Below, one piece after another: positions 9,739 through 18,162 of a stretch of DNA of 64,000 nt. Where the stretch lies: assembly GCF_003471585.1 (NCBI RefSeq), contig NZ_QRJO01000003.1, positions 124,001 through 188,000 of the forward strand, written 5' to 3'. Source of the stretch: Collinsella sp. AM18-10 (GTDB lineage Bacteria; Actinomycetota; Coriobacteriia; Coriobacteriales; Coriobacteriaceae). Numbering within the stretch: the stretch's first letter is position 1; every line of letters starts with the position of its first letter. The notes beneath the pieces were generated by a model. That model ran no database searches, was not told the origin of the DNA, and saw only the letters and a program-made list of their open reading frames with translations. The position numbers and the translations under genes were made by a program.

Positions 9739-9967
9739 TCAGACATGATGGTTGGATTTGCATTCTATTATTGAACTTGTTTATACCAGGCTGAAAACAT
9801 CGTGTGTAATAAAGGTGCGTAGTAGTCTCGTCTTGATTGGCAGATGTAAATAAACGGTGGAACGGCTGTAAAAGAGCCTTGCCACTGGGTAAAATCAGGA
9901 TGTGCCGCGGAACCCGCTCCTCAGTCGGTCAACTTTGGAAGCGCGGGCAACGCAGGTATTATCGTCT

Positions 9968-9993
9968 AAAGGGCCGGGTGCAACCGGCCCTTT
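9968..9993. terminator. Symmetric (bidirectional) hairpin
   Basis: AAAGGGCCGG and CCGGCCCTTT pair perfectly over 10 bp around a six-base loop, with A's before and T's after, so it could end transcripts from either side. It lies in the 509-base gap between the SHOCT segment and the next minus-strand gene, and would terminate a minus-strand transcript carrying the 30-residue ORF at 10016-10108. Confidence 0.6.
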
Positions 9994-10015
9994 GCATGAC
10001 TCCCTTCGCTATCCG

Positions 10016-10108
10016 TTACTGCTTATATTCCCGCCAGATCGAGTAGAGGTTCCGGACGATGCCGGTTACATACATCGAGAGGCGCAGGATTTCAAGAAAC
10101 AAGTTCAT
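10016..10108 (-). CDS. Possible 30-residue hydrophobic peptide (type I toxin-like)
   Basis: A minus-strand ATG at 10108 with a GGGGTGA site eight bases before it encodes a 30-residue peptide beginning MNLFLEILRLSMYV and ending SIWREYKQ. It is mostly hydrophobic with an aromatic-plus-charged tail, the general shape of Fst/Ldr-type membrane toxins. The untranslated leader (10109-10240) is rich in short inverted repeats such as GCAGGC/GCCTGC, and the symmetric terminator at 9968-9993 lies downstream, as expected for a convergent antitoxin RNA. I do not recognise the peptide by homology. It could be chance. Confidence 0.35.
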   Translation of the reverse strand: MNLFLEILRLSMYVTGIVRNLYSIWREYKQ

Positions 10109-10247
10109 AGGCTTCACCCCAATCAGAGATTAGAGCGTTGCCCGCAGGCGGATTCCGCGGCAGGCATAATTCTACCTCACGGGCCGCGGTGGAGGATAGC
10201 CTGCCCCCTGGTTTTGAGCAGTGTCGATCTAACGGGCAATCAAGCCT

Positions 10248-10469
10248 CTAGTTCTCTTTGAATTGAGCAAGCATCTGCCCGAAGAAGCTTAGTTCGGATG
10301 GCTCATAAATGATCGAACCGCCGTCCGCGGTCCTGTAGACCCCGCAGGGGAGGTAACGCCCGTCGGGGAAGACATAGAGGCTGGCTTCCTCCTTCAGTCC
10401 TACTGGAAATAGCGGAATCCCGTTTTCGTCCACTTGGAACTCGTCTATATTTGCGATCTTCCTCTCCAT
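10248..10469 (-). CDS. Small hypothetical protein
   Basis: This is a 73-residue acidic protein with a strong ribosome site (GGCAGGAGG) before the ATG. It has no signal peptide, membrane segment or cysteine motif; the pattern suggests a small beta-rich fold (FPDGRYLPCGVYRTADGG). It lies 32 bases downstream of the ADP-ribosylglycohydrolase gene on the same strand, so the two are probably co-transcribed. A role as an accessory or immunity-like partner is possible but unsupported. Confidence 0.7.
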   Translation of the reverse strand: MERKIANIDEFQVDENGIPLFPVGLKEEASLYVFPDGRYLPCGVYRTADGGSIIYEPSELSFFGQMLAQFKEN

Positions 10470-10501
10470 GATGCCTCCTGCCTTATTTCTTGAATGGCGC
10501 C

Positions 10502-11290
10502 TTAAAACAGGCAGCTCTCAATCAGCTCTTTGCCGCGCAGAGTGTCGATCCACTCCTGTGGGATGGCTTTGAGACCGTATGCCGTGCCGGCGAGGGCGCC
10601 GGCGACGGCTGCGGTGGTGTCGGTGTCGTCGCCTAGGTTGACGGCGGCAAGCACGCAATCTTCGTAGCTGTTAGTGTTGACGAAACACCAGGTGGCTGCC
10701 TTAAGCGTGTCGCGCACGAAGCCACCCGACCTGATCTCCTGCTCAGGCACGCCTTTCAGATGGAGCGCCCACGAGGGGAGCACGTCGTTCATCACATCCC
10801 TCATCAGCTCGACAAATATGATGCATGCGTCGGTCGACGTTCTGTGGGCGTGCGTAATCGCGGAGACCTTGCTGACCTCTTCGTCTGTCGCATCGGTGAA
10901 CGCCAGGGGAGCGATGCGCATGAGCGATCCGTTGCCGTTGTCGCGCTCGCCGGAGCCTCCTTTGCCGGTGCGCAGGGCGCGGGCGGTCGTACCGCCGTAA
11001 TCGAAAACGCCGTCGATCGTATACTCGCCACGGGCAATCCAGCTTACGAACTTGTCGCGCATGTCCGCGGTGTCGATGTGCCCGAGCTCCCTAATCGAGT
11101 CGCAGGTAGCAAGCGTCATAGATGCGTCGTCGCTCCAGGTGCCGGCGGGTTGCCCATGCGTGCCGTAGCCGATCATGTCCGTGCATTCGAACGTACCGCG
11201 GGGCCTGAACTCGTAGGGAACGCCCAGCGCGTCACCGACGGCAAACCCATAGATGCAGTCGCGCAGTGTTGTTTTCGGTCTGTCTGTCAT
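10502..11290 (-). CDS. ADP-ribosylglycohydrolase family protein
   Basis: The family removes ADP-ribose from proteins or small molecules using a dinuclear magnesium site. Visible signatures are the N-terminal GFAVGDALGVPYEF, the metal-binding TWSDDASMTL, the NGSLMRIAPLAF stretch and the C-terminal LGDDTDTTAAVAGALAG with its conserved aspartates. At 262 residues it is the common single-domain length. The ATG follows AGGAGCTT. It is followed closely by the 73-residue gene and preceded by a DUF1016 nuclease gene on the same strand. The substrate is unknown; toxin reversal or ADP-ribose salvage are both plausible. Confidence 0.93.
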   Translation of the reverse strand: MTDRPKTTLRDCIYGFAVGDALGVPYEFRPRGTFECTDMIGYGTHGQPAGTWSDDASMTLATCDSIRELGHIDTADMRDKFVSWIARGEYTIDGVFDYGGTTARALRTGKGGSGERDNGNGSLMRIAPLAFTDATDEEVSKVSAITHAHRTSTDACIIFVELMRDVMNDVLPSWALHLKGVPEQEIRSGGFVRDTLKAATWCFVNTNSYEDCVLAAVNLGDDTDTTAAVAGALAGTAYGLKAIPQEWIDTLRGKELIESCLF

Positions 11291-11353
11291 GGAAAGCTCC
11301 TCTTATCCCGGGTGATGTGGAGCGCCGTCGGGGGTATCGGTCGCAACGTGCCG

Positions 11354-12403
11354 CTACCCTTGCGCTTCGCCATTAGTCGCTTCGTTGATGGCGCGGTACT
11401 CGGCACTCAGCTCGCGCGCCAGCTCTTCCTTGCTTGGAAGATACGGCAGGTATTTGGCGGCAAACACTTGGTCGTTGTCTTCGGGCAGCGTGTACTCGAC
11501 GATCGAATCGCTTTTGTCCGCGCAGAGCACGATGCCTATGGGCGGATTGTCGCCTTCGTTCATGAGCTCGCGCGTGTAGTAGTTCATATACATTTGCATC
11601 TGGCCCAGGTCCTGGTGCGTAAGATCGTCCGTCTTAAGGTCGATGAGCACGAAGCAGCGCATCAGATAGTTGTAAAACACAAGGTCAATATAGAAATGGC
11701 GCCCATCAAAGGTGATGCGCCTTTGGCGCGCCTCGAAAGCGAAACCACGGCCAAGCTCCAGCAGGAACTTCTGAAGATGCGTGATGAGCGCCTGCTCTAG
11801 ATCGCTCTCGCGAAACGCAGTATCGTCCGAGAAACCTAAAAACTCCAGCACATATGGGTCGCGGATGATATCCTCGGGGCGACGAGCCGGGGCGCTCTTT
11901 TGGATTTCCTGGGTGACGGCCTCCTTGTCCTTGCTGACAAGCAGGCGCTCGCGGAACATGGTGTTGATCTGGCGCTCGAGCTGACGCGTGCTCCAGCGAG
12001 AATCGGCACATTCGTTCATGTACCATGTTCGAGCATCAGGGTCGGTTATACGCGATAACCTGCGGTAATGTGTCCAATTCAATTCGGAACGCAGCGCGTT
12101 CCGAATTGGGAACGCAAGATAAAACTGACGCATGTATCTTAAGCTTCTGGCGTTGAAGCCTCTGCCAAAATCCTTAGTCAATCTAACGGCAAGTTCGTCG
12201 ATCAGTGCATCGCCATACTTGGCGCGCTCCTCTCCGCCCTGCTCATCAACAATGCTCTTGCCGATCTCCCAATATGCCTCAACCATCGCAAAGTTAACGG
12301 CGGTATAGGCCTTGTTGCGAGCGGCGTTGAGAATCGAGGAAACCTGCTTGTAAAGAACTTCTGGCACGATTGCCGATTCCCCGCGGTTTACCAGTTCATC
12401 CAT
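11354..12403 (-). CDS. DUF1016 (YhcG-type) PDDEXK nuclease family protein
   Basis: The protein has two parts: an N-terminal helical domain (about 1-150, with the EAYWEIGKSIVDEQGG and SLRYMRQFYLAFP signatures) and a C-terminal PDDEXK-like nuclease domain (about 170-335) whose core reads DLVFYNYLMRCFVLIDLKT, with the Asp and the D-x-K of the active site visible. It is about 349 residues, typical of the family. ATG 12403 is preferred, as a TTG one codon earlier gains nothing. Proteins of this family are linked to genome defence or recombination, but no restriction partner is present here. The neighbours are the ADP-ribosylglycohydrolase downstream and a small divergent gene. Confidence 0.9.
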   Translation of the reverse strand: MDELVNRGESAIVPEVLYKQVSSILNAARNKAYTAVNFAMVEAYWEIGKSIVDEQGGEERAKYGDALIDELAVRLTKDFGRGFNARSLRYMRQFYLAFPIRNALRSELNWTHYRRLSRITDPDARTWYMNECADSRWSTRQLERQINTMFRERLLVSKDKEAVTQEIQKSAPARRPEDIIRDPYVLEFLGFSDDTAFRESDLEQALITHLQKFLLELGRGFAFEARQRRITFDGRHFYIDLVFYNYLMRCFVLIDLKTDDLTHQDLGQMQMYMNYYTRELMNEGDNPPIGIVLCADKSDSIVEYTLPEDNDQVFAAKYLPYLPSKEELARELSAEYRAINEATNGEAQG

Positions 12404-12570
12404 CAATATCGCCCGACTTTCCTCTTGAGGAGTGCATCTTTATTGTCTTTAGTTTAAAGCCTCGTGCGGACACGGATTCCAGTGCTCTGAGCGCGATCGC
12501 GAAAAGGGTTTGCGGCGACTAGAATGTGATGGTGAAGGCAGTTTTAACTCTAACCATGAGAGCGATGCGT

Positions 12571-12840
12571 ATGGACAACAACACGCTGCTGTTTCAGGAC
12601 AAGGGTTCGGGTAGGTTTAAAGACGTCAAGATCTACCCTAACCGCATTGAGGTGCTCAAGAAGGGCTCTTTCGGCGGCAAGCACACCGAGATTGTCTATC
12701 TTAAGGACATTACGGGCGTCAATAGAATCAAAGGCCGCGACGTTTTCCTACGTAACAGGCTGTTGACTGCTTGTGTTTTTAGCCTAAGCAGTCGTGCGAA
12801 GGCCCAGGAGTTTGTTAACGCGCTGAATATGGTGATGTAG
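12571..12840 (+). CDS. Small hypothetical protein, PH-like
   Basis: This is a protein of about 89 residues from ATG 12571, or up to 104 if an upstream in-frame start is used. The strand pattern (FKDVKIYPNRIEVLKKG, TEIVYLKDITGVN, SRAKAQEFVNAL) resembles the compact bacterial PH-like fold, with a final amphipathic helix. GAGAG lies eight bases before the chosen start. It stands alone, convergent with the large phospholipase-like gene. No function can be assigned. Confidence 0.65.
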   Translation: MDNNTLLFQDKGSGRFKDVKIYPNRIEVLKKGSFGGKHTEIVYLKDITGVNRIKGRDVFLRNRLLTACVFSLSSRAKAQEFVNALNMVM

Positions 12841-12864
12841 CCTATGGCGGCGTTCGGGCCAAGG

Positions 12865-12902
12865 TAAAAAATGGGGGGCGCAGAACGGTGTCCTGCGCCC
12901 CT
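12865..12902 (-). terminator. Intrinsic terminator of the PI-PLC-like gene
   Basis: Read on the minus strand, GGGGCGCAG and CTGCGCCCC pair, followed by TTTTTT, about 35 bases after the stop of the 12936-15422 gene. Confidence 0.8.
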
Positions 12903-12935
12903 CGTCGAGTCGATGTGTCAAAAGGGTCGGCTTGT

Positions 12936-15422
12936 CTATTCGCTATCGTCCTCAGCGTTTTCGCGGTCATTTGCAAGCATCGCTGCGCCAGCGACTGTCG
13001 TCGCCACGGCGGCGGCGGCGAGCCCGGCGGCGATGCCAGAGCCGTCGCCTGTGCCGGCAAGCTTTTCGCCTGAGCCCTTGCGCTTGTTGCCCTTGTCGTT
13101 CTTGTCGGCGCCGCCTGCGTTGGTGCCGTTGCCGTTGCCGTCGCCGGTGTCCGTAGCGCCTGCGTTGCCCGAAGCCGTCACGGTAAAGCTCGCGGCTCCG
13201 TCATTAGCGAGCTTGTAGTTTTGCGCCGCGTCGCCCAAAAGGCCTTTCGCGCGCACCCAGTACGTCCCTGCGGCAAATGTTTCGCCCTCGGCCATTGCCG
13301 TGCCCGGAGCGCCGTTCGCGTCGTGCACAAACTCGAGCTGGGCCGTGCAGGCATCGGTTTCGAGCTTGCCGTCGAGCAGCGCCGTGATCTTGGCGCGCAC
13401 GTCCTCGCCGGCCTTAAGGCCCTCGAGCCCCTCAAAATGGGGCGTCAGCGCGCGCGGGTCGATATCGATGGGCACGGAACCCTGCAGCCCCGTAACGGTC
13501 TTGTTGCCCAAGGCGTCGACATCCACATATTCGATGGCAAACGCATGGCCCGAAGCCGCCACGTTGAGTACGTTGCTGCTGTCGACAAGGCGGAAATGGC
13601 CCTCGCCAACGGTCTTGCCATCCTGGAGCGAGGCATCGCTCAGCGAGTCGCCATACGTCATGCGCATGCGGGTCGGGAGATAGCACGAAACGGTCTGCTT
13701 GTGCTGCGCATCGTTGTAATTGCGCTGGTAGATGCTTCGTGCCAGTGCCGCATCAACAAAGTCGGATGCGATGATGCCAATGTGCTTACTGCAGTCCTCT
13801 TTTGTGCCCTCAACTCCGGTATTGTTTATATACGAGCTCTTGTACAGGTGCTCGTCGACCACTCGCGCTGCGGTAAAAGGGTTGTTTTGCGTGCAGCTCG
13901 TGTAGTTGATAAACCAGCAGCGCTCCGTTGCCTGCGCCGTTGTCCCGTCCGCGGCAGGGACATCTACGGAGTTACGTTTGAGTTCGGTCGCTGCCTTCAA
14001 GGCCATATCGACCCAGTCGATCTTACTGGATCCCGTGCAGCTGTAATGGTCTTGGGCATATACCTTGGTGCAATAGGGCTCTTTGTCGCCTGTATTGCCC
14101 GTAGCCTCAAAGCCTCGCGCGTCTTGGACGAGGCACATGGACTTTCCGGAATGCACCTTGATTTTGTCGTCCCATTCGGTGAGGTCGAGGCCCCACGTGT
14201 GGCCGTCTACGCTGTCGCCGGCGAGTTTAAATCGACGCAGCAGGACGATCTTTCCGCGCACCTCGTTCAGTGTGGGGACATGGCTCGACGTATAGAACAG
14301 ATCGGAGTTATTGCCCATAACATTGGCGAAAGCCGTCGTAACGCTTTCGTCGGTAGCTTCGTCGTTGCCTCGTGACACAAGCATGATGAGCGCTTCTGAC
14401 GGGTGTTCGTTCAAAAATGTTTTGAAGTAACCGATGACATTGGAGAGCTGCATATAGCCCCCGTCTTTTTTGAGCACGTAGCATATTCCATGATCGATGC
14501 CGGGGTCGCCGTTCTTGTCGTTCTTTCCAAGTCGGATATCAAAATAGCGAATGCCTTCGAGCAACTGCGTGGGGATGTAATCCTGCTGGCACTTTGCAAG
14601 CGAGGTTTGGGGCTCGGTGTCGTTGTCGACGCTGCAGGTGCCCGAATCGTGAGTTCCCGGGATGCTCAGCTCGTCGAGGTACTTGCTGCCATCGACGTGG
14701 CTCATCCAACATGGTCCGTCGACGTAGCTGCTATACGTGGTCCAGTCGATACTGCTAACTGTGGCATTGGTCTTGTCCATGCTGTAGCCGACAAGTTCGA
14801 GCTCCCACGGAATGCTCTTACTCTTATGGCAGATCTTATTGTTGTCCTGGTCTTTGCCGTCCTTTTCTATTGCCAGGTACTTAATGTCTTTTTTCTCGGT
14901 TTCTTTCTCGACCGTGCGGTCTCGGATGATGTAGGTTCCGTTTTGCTGGCGATCGAACGCAAAAGAGCGGCTGGGCTTGTCGTCATGCTCGCCACTCCAT
15001 ACGTGGATGACCTTTCCATCTTTGTCCGAGTCGCCATCGACCGACCAAATGCTGTAGCCCGTCTTCTTGTGCTCTTCGAAATTGAGCAGGGTGCGGATGG
15101 CATACCAATTTCTATTATCTGTATCGGTCCCTACGTGCTCAAGGATGAGCTTGCTGGACGTGCCGTCGTTAAACAGATGGCAGACGTTGCCCTTGAAGTT
15201 GCCGTCTTCGTTGACGCTCGCGGTGCGAAAATAGCCCGCGGGGCGAAGGCGAATGACGAACTTGTCGAGGTTGACCGCTGATGTGGGCGTGTCTTCTGCA
15301 AATGCCGCGCGCATGGGATGGCCCAATCCCGCGGTTTCGGGCAGGCTTGCAAGCGGCGACAACGCCGCGAGTCCAAGGCCCAGCGTAAATGCTCGACGAC
15401 TGATGGCATGATGTTCGGTCAT
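12936..15422 (-). CDS. Tat-exported, wall-anchored PI-PLC X-domain protein
   Basis: This is an 828-residue surface protein. The N-terminus has a twin-arginine signal (SRRAFTLG at 8-15, then a hydrophobic stretch). Residues about 50-215 form a lectin-like (ricin-type) beta domain. Residues about 245-480 carry the PI-PLC X signatures: IPGTHDSG with the first catalytic His at 258, IRYFDIRL at 291-298 and the second His near 311 (DHGICY). A beta-rich region follows, then a Gly/Asn/Asp linker. The C-terminus has LAGTG (788-792), a hydrophobic helix and an acidic tail, a sortase-type anchor with a variant motif. PI-PLC-like enzymes cleave phosphatidylinositol or GPI anchors. A role on host glycolipids or GPI proteins is inference. 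Confidence 0.88.
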   Translation of the reverse strand: MTEHHAISRRAFTLGLGLAALSPLASLPETAGLGHPMRAAFAEDTPTSAVNLDKFVIRLRPAGYFRTASVNEDGNFKGNVCHLFNDGTSSKLILEHVGTDTDNRNWYAIRTLLNFEEHKKTGYSIWSVDGDSDKDGKVIHVWSGEHDDKPSRSFAFDRQQNGTYIIRDRTVEKETEKKDIKYLAIEKDGKDQDNNKICHKSKSIPWELELVGYSMDKTNATVSSIDWTTYSSYVDGPCWMSHVDGSKYLDELSIPGTHDSGTCSVDNDTEPQTSLAKCQQDYIPTQLLEGIRYFDIRLGKNDKNGDPGIDHGICYVLKKDGGYMQLSNVIGYFKTFLNEHPSEALIMLVSRGNDEATDESVTTAFANVMGNNSDLFYTSSHVPTLNEVRGKIVLLRRFKLAGDSVDGHTWGLDLTEWDDKIKVHSGKSMCLVQDARGFEATGNTGDKEPYCTKVYAQDHYSCTGSSKIDWVDMALKAATELKRNSVDVPAADGTTAQATERCWFINYTSCTQNNPFTAARVVDEHLYKSSYINNTGVEGTKEDCSKHIGIIASDFVDAALARSIYQRNYNDAQHKQTVSCYLPTRMRMTYGDSLSDASLQDGKTVGEGHFRLVDSSNVLNVAASGHAFAIEYVDVDALGNKTVTGLQGSVPIDIDPRALTPHFEGLEGLKAGEDVRAKITALLDGKLETDACTAQLEFVHDANGAPGTAMAEGETFAAGTYWVRAKGLLGDAAQNYKLANDGAASFTVTASGNAGATDTGDGNGNGTNAGGADKNDKGNKRKGSGEKLAGTGDGSGIAAGLAAAAVATTVAGAAMLANDRENAEDDSE

Positions 15423-15726
15423 AACTCCTCCATTCGCAGGGTGCGGTTATGCACTCATTTTGGTAACTATACCGTCCAGATGTCTAAACGTGTTGGCTTA
15501 ATTGTCTGCGCGGCGCTATAAATCGGCGGGCGGACATGTTGAGGCGCCTGTCTATTGGTGCTACTGGCGCGCTTGGGATAGTTTTGGAGTCCGGCATCCT
15601 CGCGTTCACCAGCTACCGGCATAAGAAAGGGAGGGCCGGTGAGCCGACCCTCCCTTGGTACGAAGCGCTGGGTCACTGTCGCTTGCTTGCGCTGCGCCCG
15701 TGTTTCCCGTTGCGCTCGCCAGTCGC
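15423..15726. other. Intergenic region between the PI-PLC-like gene and lipoprotein 1
   Basis: About 300 bases hold the divergent-facing leader of the PI-PLC-like gene (ribosome site GGAGG just before its start, a TATAGT-like -10 about 40 bases upstream) and the terminator of the lipoprotein gene. No other ORF or structure was seen. Confidence 0.5.
15625..15656 (-). terminator. Intrinsic terminator of lipoprotein 1
   Basis: Read on the minus strand, GGGAGGGTCGG and CCGGCCCTCCC pair around a four-base loop and are followed by TTTCTT. The stem is nearly the same sequence as the terminator at 16457-16493, as expected if gene and terminator were duplicated together. Confidence 0.75.
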
Positions 15727-16320
15727 TTAGCGCTTGATCTCGATATCGTCGAGCTTAACGTCCATGGCCTCAGTCTTGGCCTTGGCGATGTCATCGGCAA
15801 ATTCCAGGGACTTCATCATGGCTTCGACGGCGTCCTTGTGCTCCTCGACGTTGTCGATGCGCACGTAGACGCTGCCGCCCTCAACGTCGGTGAAGTACTC
15901 GGTCGTCACGCCGCCCGAGTGCGTAAAGTAGGCGCTGCGCCAGGTCTTGCCGTTGTACTTAACGGGATCGCTCTCGGTCCATCCGGAGTTGGCCTTCCAC
16001 TTTGCCTCGTAGTCGAAGAGCTCGTCGGCGTTCTTGTCAGAGTCGAAGACAGGGATGAAGCGGTCGCTGGCGTGCTCGCTCTCGGTGAACTTAAACTGGG
16101 CCCTGTCGGCGGTGTCGCCTGCGACGTCGGTGATCTCGACGCCCTCCGGGACCTCGACCTTAAACCAGATGAAGTCGGTCCTCATGTCCACGGCCGGCTT
16201 TTCTGCGCCGCCGCCCCCACCGCTGCCGGCAGCGCCGCCGCTTCCACCACAGCCTGCCAGGGCAACTGCGGCAAAGAGACTGATGCAGAGGGTGAGAATC
16301 GCAAAGGCCTTCTTTTTCAT
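15727..16320 (-). CDS. Lipoprotein 1 of a tandem pair
   Basis: This is a 197-residue secreted lipoprotein. It has a basic start (MKKK), a hydrophobic signal and a lipobox LAGC with Cys24 as the acylated residue, followed by a Gly/Ser-rich spacer. The mature domain includes TDFIWFKVEVPEGVEITD, FIPVFDSDKNADELFDYE, and a C-terminal helix ending DDIEIKR. It shares clear end-to-end similarity with the gene at 16552-17151 (same FIWFKVE, RFIPV, YNGKTW and GSVYV landmarks), so the two are tandem duplicates. No enzyme motif is visible; a binding or sensing role at the membrane is inference. Confidence 0.85.
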   Translation of the reverse strand: MKKKAFAILTLCISLFAAVALAGCGGSGGAAGSGGGGGAEKPAVDMRTDFIWFKVEVPEGVEITDVAGDTADRAQFKFTESEHASDRFIPVFDSDKNADELFDYEAKWKANSGWTESDPVKYNGKTWRSAYFTHSGGVTTEYFTDVEGGSVYVRIDNVEEHKDAVEAMMKSLEFADDIAKAKTEAMDVKLDDIEIKR

Positions 16321-16456
16321 GGTCGTGTCCTCCTCGGTCTGTAACCGCCCATGGATTACCTGTCTTTACTGTACGCGCGAGCGGCTCGTTCGGGTGGGCC
16401 ATGTGTCCCATTCTGGGGGCCGGATTTGCGCCGACAAGTGGCAATATGCCCGGGCG

Positions 16457-16493
16457 CAAAAGAGGGGAGGGCCGGTGCTGCCGGCTCTCCCCG
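16457..16493 (-). terminator. Intrinsic terminator of lipoprotein 2
   Basis: Read on the minus strand, GGGGAGAGCCGG and CCGGCCCTCCCC pair, followed by TCTTTT. It shows that the two lipoprotein genes are separate transcription units although adjacent and co-oriented. Confidence 0.75.
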
Positions 16494-16551
16494 GGATGAG
16501 GTGCCCGTTGTTTTAATGGGGTGCGTGTACGCGGGCGTGTGCGGGATTCAA

Positions 16552-17151
16552 CTACTTGATCTCGATGTTCGAAATCTCAACTTCGCGTGCCTCGGAAACC
16601 GCCTTCGCCATGTCATCGGGGAATTCGATGGAGTTGAGGAGCGCCTCGGCTTCTTTCTTGTGCAGGTCGAAGTTTGAGATAAGGACGTAGACGCTTCCCG
16701 GCTCAACGTCGGTAAATAGGAGGGTCGAGACGCCGCTGTCATCCTCGTACGTTCCGACGAGCCACGTCCTGCCGTTATACTCGACGGACCCGCTGTCCTT
16801 CCACTGGAACGTATCACCTTTCTTTTCTGCCTGGTCGGCGTGGGATTCCTCGGCAGTCAGCGCTTTTTTCCAAACGGGGATAAAACGATCGGCCGAGGCG
16901 TTCTCGTCTTCGGGGAAGGTGAGCTGGACCCTGTCGGCATTCTTGCCGGCGGAGTCGCTTACGCCGACGCCCGCGGGCATCTCGACCTTAAACCAGATAA
17001 AGTCGGTCTTCTTGGCGACGGGGGCCTTTTCCTTGCTCTCGCTCTTGGTGCTGCCGCCTCCGCCCGATGCGCTCCCGCCGCAGCCGACAAGGGCAAACGC
17101 GGCAAAGAGGGCGATGCAAAGGGAAAGGATCGATAGGGTCTTTTTCTTCAT
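16552..17151 (-). CDS. Lipoprotein 2 of a tandem pair
   Basis: This 199-residue lipoprotein is paralogous to the downstream gene. Its signal peptide and lipobox (LVGC, Cys24) are almost identical in layout, followed by a Gly/Ser/Lys linker and the same mature fold (TDFIWFKVEMPAGVGVSD, RFIPVWKKALTAEE, VEYNGRTW, GSVYVLISN). The start ATG 17151 follows AAGGAGGACGCC; an in-frame upstream extension would destroy the signal peptide and is rejected. The pair has diverged mostly in surface loops. Function is unknown. Confidence 0.85.
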   Translation of the reverse strand: MKKKTLSILSLCIALFAAFALVGCGGSASGGGGSTKSESKEKAPVAKKTDFIWFKVEMPAGVGVSDSAGKNADRVQLTFPEDENASADRFIPVWKKALTAEESHADQAEKKGDTFQWKDSGSVEYNGRTWLVGTYEDDSGVSTLLFTDVEPGSVYVLISNFDLHKKEAEALLNSIEFPDDMAKAVSEAREVEISNIEIK

Positions 17152-17527
17152 GGTGGCGTCCTCCTTGTCTGCCAGGGACATCATGTGCCGCGGATCGCTG
17201 GGGCAGCGGTGACGCATGCACATGATGCCTTTGTTTACTGTGCGGTTATTCCTCCATTCGTCGTCCGGTGCCGTGATGAGCTTGCCCCAACATAGGGCTC
17301 CTTACCTATATGTATGCCCCAGTTGCCGCTGCCCGGAAGTCTCGAAAGGTGGGCCATGTGTCCCATGTTTGCGGTGCCGACGCCTATCGTTCGTCATAGT
17401 AATCCGCGATGGCCAGGTGCGCTGACGCTCGAGTACTTATGGGCTAGACTTAGCACCATTATGTGATCGATGCGGTCGGTCGGCGGTTGCCACCCGACCG
17501 ATGTATATGACTTGAAGGTGCATGTGT
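17152..17527. other. Intergenic region before fchA
   Basis: About 375 bases between divergent genes. It holds promoters for both sides by position, but I see no clear hexamers. A short GGTCGG...CCGACC inverted repeat (about 17478-17500) lies in the fchA leader. No ORF was supported. Confidence 0.4.
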
Positions 17528-18160
17528 ATGAGCCAAGAGATGATGGACAAGACCTGCCGCGGGTTTGCCGAGGCGCTGGCCGCGCGCGAGCCGGTTCCCG
17601 GCGGTGGCAGCGCGAGCGCCTTTGTGGGCGCGCTGGGCGCCTCGCTGTGCGGAATGGTTGCCCGCTACGGTGCGACCAATCCCGCGCTTGCTGATCGTGC
17701 GGATGACCTGACGCGTGCGTTTGCCCATGCTGATGAGCTGGCCCAGGAGCTTGTCGAGTTGGTTGCCGAGGACGTTCGTGCCTATGGGCAGGTGTCCGCG
17801 GCGTACGGTATTCCGCGTGACGATCCGGCTCGAGCGATCGCGATTCAGGATGCGCTGCATGTGGCCGCTATGCCGCCGTATCGCATTATGGATGCCTGCG
17901 GGCGTGCACTGGCGCTGCTCGAGGACATGGCCGACAAGGGTTCGCGTCAGCTGCTGTCCGATGTGGCGTGCGGCGCCGTGTTCTGCCGTTCCGCTATGCA
18001 GGGCGCGAGCTTGACGCTCTTTGCGAACACCACGTCTATGAAGGATCGCGCTCGTGCTGAGGAGCTCGAGACGGCGTGTGATGAGTTGCTCGACACGTGG
18101 TTGCCGCGCGCCGATGCGCTGGCGCGCCGCGCCGCCGACGCTGCAAGGAAGAGAGGATAG
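17528..18160 (+). CDS. fchA: Methenyltetrahydrofolate cyclohydrolase / cyclodeaminase family protein (FchA-like)
   Basis: The protein belongs to the formiminotransferase-cyclodeaminase C-terminal family, which includes FchA-type methenyl-THF cyclohydrolases. It is a 210-residue all-helical protein with the hallmark EPVPGGGSASAF at 21-32. ATG 17528 is preferred over 17522 because GAAGGTG is then eight bases upstream. Its stop is two bases before the folD start, so the two are coupled. With no histidine-degradation genes nearby, and a FolD that lacks cyclohydrolase residues next door, I infer that it interconverts methenyl-THF and 10-formyl-THF rather than deaminating formimino-THF. Biochemical identity is not proven by sequence. 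Confidence 0.85.
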   Translation: MSQEMMDKTCRGFAEALAAREPVPGGGSASAFVGALGASLCGMVARYGATNPALADRADDLTRAFAHADELAQELVELVAEDVRAYGQVSAAYGIPRDDPARAIAIQDALHVAAMPPYRIMDACGRALALLEDMADKGSRQLLSDVACGAVFCRSAMQGASLTLFANTTSMKDRARAEELETACDELLDTWLPRADALARRAADAARKRG

Positions 18161-18162
18161 CC

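Noticed and set aside
9902..10261. Plus-strand 119-codon frame in the intergenic region
   Set aside because: It runs through the symmetric terminator and has no ribosome site or recognisable composition.
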